Source: Akkermansia muciniphila (GTDB lineage Bacteria > Verrucomicrobiota > Verrucomicrobiia > Opitutales > UBA953). From it: DNA of 64,000 bases. The translations under genes and the position numbers were made by a program. Below are positions 62,548 through 64,000 of the stretch, in pieces. The notes beneath the pieces were generated by a model, which had not been told where the DNA came from, did no database searches, and was given only the letters and a program-made list of their open reading frames with translations. Numbering within the stretch: the first letter of the stretch is position 1; each line of letters starts with the position of its first letter. Location of the stretch: contig CALQLO010000002.1 in the NCBI GenBank assembly GCA_943331445.1, positions 102,778-166,777 of the forward strand, in the 5' to 3' direction.

Positions 62548-64000
62548 TCAGTAGGAACGCCCTTCGCGCTTTTCCCAGTAGTTGATGAAGGCTTGATTGA
62601 GCACGCCGAGGCCGCCGGGCGTCGGATAGTTGCCAGTGAAATACCAGTCGCCCTGACTGGTCGGGCAAGCCTTGTGGAGCGCATCAATCTTTTGGAAGAC
62701 GAGGATCAATTCACCCTTCCAAGCACACTTGGTAGGGTAGACGAGTTCCGCGGCTTTCGCGGCAATCTCAATTTCCGTGAAGGCGTCGTAAAGGCGGCGA
62801 ACATGGTTCTGCATCTCCTTCGTCGGCTTTTTCGACTGAGCGACGCAGTCTTCATAGACTTCGCGCAATAGGTCGGTCTTGCCGCGGTCCTTACACAGGG
62901 CGACGGTCGCCTGGAAGGCCAAGAATTTACCCATCTCGGACATGTCGATACCGTAGCAATCCGGGTAGCGGATCTGCGGCGCCGTGGAAGCAATGACGAT
63001 GCGCTTTGGGTTCGGCCGCGCGAGGATGCGCAGGATGGATTGACGGAGGGTGGTGCCGCGGACGATGGAATCATCGACGCAGACGAGCGTATCACCATCG
63101 CGCACGGTGCCATAGGAAATATCGTAAACGTGCGAGGCCATCTGCATGCGGTTTTTCTCCTGAGAGATGAACGTGCGTAGTTTGACGTCCTTGTGGGCGA
63201 CCTTCTCTCCGCGCGGCCAGCCACCCAGCACTAACTTATCAATCATGGCCTCATCAAGTTTACCGGCGCGCTGGGCATCGACCAGCTTATCGCGCACTTG
63301 CGAACGGCGGCGCTTTCGGAGTTCCTCCATGAGGCCATACCAAGCGATTTCTGCAGTGTTCGGGATGTAAGAGAAGACCGCGTGATCATGGTCGTCGCGA
63401 ATCTGCGCGATGACGTCGTCAGCGAGAGCGGCGCCAAGGGCCTTGCGCTCGGCGTAGATTTCGGGGTCGTTGCCGCGCGAGAAATAGATGCGCTCGAAGG
63501 AGCAGGAGCGGAGCTCGCCAGGCGTGTGGAAGGACTCGATCGAATGACGGCCGTCGGCCTTCATGATCAGCGCCGAGCCTGGAGGCAGCTCGTGCACATC
63601 TTCCTGGTTCACGCCGACGATGGTCATCAGCGCGACGCGCTCGGAGGCGACCGCGATGAGGTCTTCCGTGCGGGCGTACCAGCAGGGGCGGATGCCGTTC
63701 GGGTCGCGGATGACGAAGCTATCGCCGTTGCCGATGAGTCCGGCGATGGCGTAACCGCCGTCCCAGTTCCTGGCGGCCTTGCGCAAGACATTACCGATGT
63801 CCATGTGCTTCGAGATCTCGGACTGCACCGCGGCGCCTTCGAGTCCTTGGTCCTTAAAGGCCTTGAAGAGACGGTCGTGTTCTTCGTCGAGCCAGAATCC
63901 AATCTCTTCAAGGATGGATTGCGTGTCGGTCGAGTAGATGACGTGGGCACCACGTTCGGTCAGCGAGCTATTGAGCTCGCTGGTGTTCGTGAGGTTAAAA
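62548..64000 (-). CDS. purF: Amidophosphoribosyltransferase, N-terminus cut by window edge
   Basis: PurF makes phosphoribosylamine from PRPP and glutamine, the first step of purine synthesis. The visible 484 residues run without stop from the window edge (FNLTNTSELNSSLTERGAHV) through the glutaminase part (GGYAIAGLIGNGDSFVIRDP, GIRPCWYA) to the phosphoribosyltransferase part with the PRPP loop VCVDDSIVRGTTLRQSI. The N-terminal Cys nucleophile is beyond the edge. The frame carries on well upstream of an internal GTG at 63828, which is not the start. Its stop abuts the NamZ-like gene stop on the other strand. Confidence 0.94.
   Translation of the reverse strand, partial: FNLTNTSELNSSLTERGAHVIYSTDTQSILEEIGFWLDEEHDRLFKAFKDQGLEGAAVQSEISKHMDIGNVLRKAARNWDGGYAIAGLIGNGDSFVIRDPNGIRPCWYARTEDLIAVASERVALMTIVGVNQEDVHELPPGSALIMKADGRHSIESFHTPGELRSCSFERIYFSRGNDPEIYAERKALGAALADDVIAQIRDDHDHAVFSYIPNTAEIAWYGLMEELRKRRRSQVRDKLVDAQRAGKLDEAMIDKLVLGGWPRGEKVAHKDVKLRTFISQEKNRMQMASHVYDISYGTVRDGDTLVCVDDSIVRGTTLRQSILRILARPNPKRIVIASTAPQIRYPDCYGIDMSEMGKFLAFQATVALCKDRGKTDLLREVYEDCVAQSKKPTKEMQNHVRRLYDAFTEIEIAAKAAELVYPTKCAWKGELILVFQKIDALHKACPTSQGDWYFTGNYPTPGGLGVLNQAFINYWEKREGRSY

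Noticed and set aside
1..64000. CRISPR arrays, insertion sequences, prophage or integrase genes
   Set aside because: No regularly spaced repeats, transposase or integrase motifs, or terminal inverted repeats were seen; the window looks like core chromosome.

Overview
The window is a gene-dense piece of a GC-rich bacterial chromosome with about 64 protein genes, one tRNA and no rRNA, CRISPR array, prophage or insertion sequence. Outer-membrane-type features (KdsA for lipid A/Kdo, a NodT/TolC outer-membrane factor, lipobox proteins), DUF5069, a Chlamydia-like short HemA and an AroA-Cmk fusion suggest a Gram-negative member of the PVC group. My best guess is an Opitutae-like Verrucomicrobiota; this is inference from gene content, not from a marker gene. 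No gap between genes exceeds about 250 bases, and many neighbours overlap by ATGA or GTGA, so most genes sit in tight operons.

Layout. 1-5.5 kb, minus: an AsmA-like protein, grpE, dnaJ, nadC, birA and coaX (cut by the window edge), preceded by a small lipoprotein gene. 5.6-8.4 kb, plus: hisG and the agmatine pair aguB-aguA. 8.4-11.1 kb, minus: a ferrous-iron operon feoA-feoB plus a Cys-rich FeoB-associated peptide, behind an operator-like inverted repeat. 11.1-13.1 kb: a POT peptide transporter and a DUF3592-like protein. 13.1-18.6 kb: guaB, an unknown gene and xthA (minus), divergent from menC-menE (plus). 18.6-24.6 kb, minus: a long series with a secreted unknown, coaC, queG, a membrane unknown, gmk, polX and kdsA. 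24.7-33.4 kb: gnd, a complete ABC exporter with adaptor and outer-membrane factor, an unusual aquaporin, a secreted glycosidase-like protein and a coiled-coil secreted protein.

33.5-41.9 kb: lysA with a cystathionine gamma-synthase-like gene resembling the fungal type (minus), then mnmE-mnmG, phoB-phoR and tRNA-Gly. The most striking observation lies here. Two perfect parS-type palindromes (core TGTTCCACGTGGAACA) sit inside the mnmG coding region and just after it, although the rsmG-parA-parB genes that often follow mnmG are absent. mnmG is also visibly poorer in GC than its neighbours. Together with dnaN at 48.6 kb this suggests that the region is near the chromosome origin.

41.9-48.3 kb: a minus operon hemX-hemA-sigma54 regulator-phosphate-binding-like protein, then a plus operon of DUF5069, low-molecular-weight phosphatase, a solitary RelE-fold protein and pssA. 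48.6-64 kb: dnaN; the minus operon tyrA-aroA/cmk-plsC; a membrane-anchored FGE-like protein with a nucleotide-sugar dehydratase; purE-purK; prmA and purN; a GH171/NamZ-like lipoprotein; and purF (cut by the edge). The metabolic picture is a free-living heterotroph making its own purines, aromatic amino acids, lysine, histidine, NAD, CoA, menaquinone and haem.
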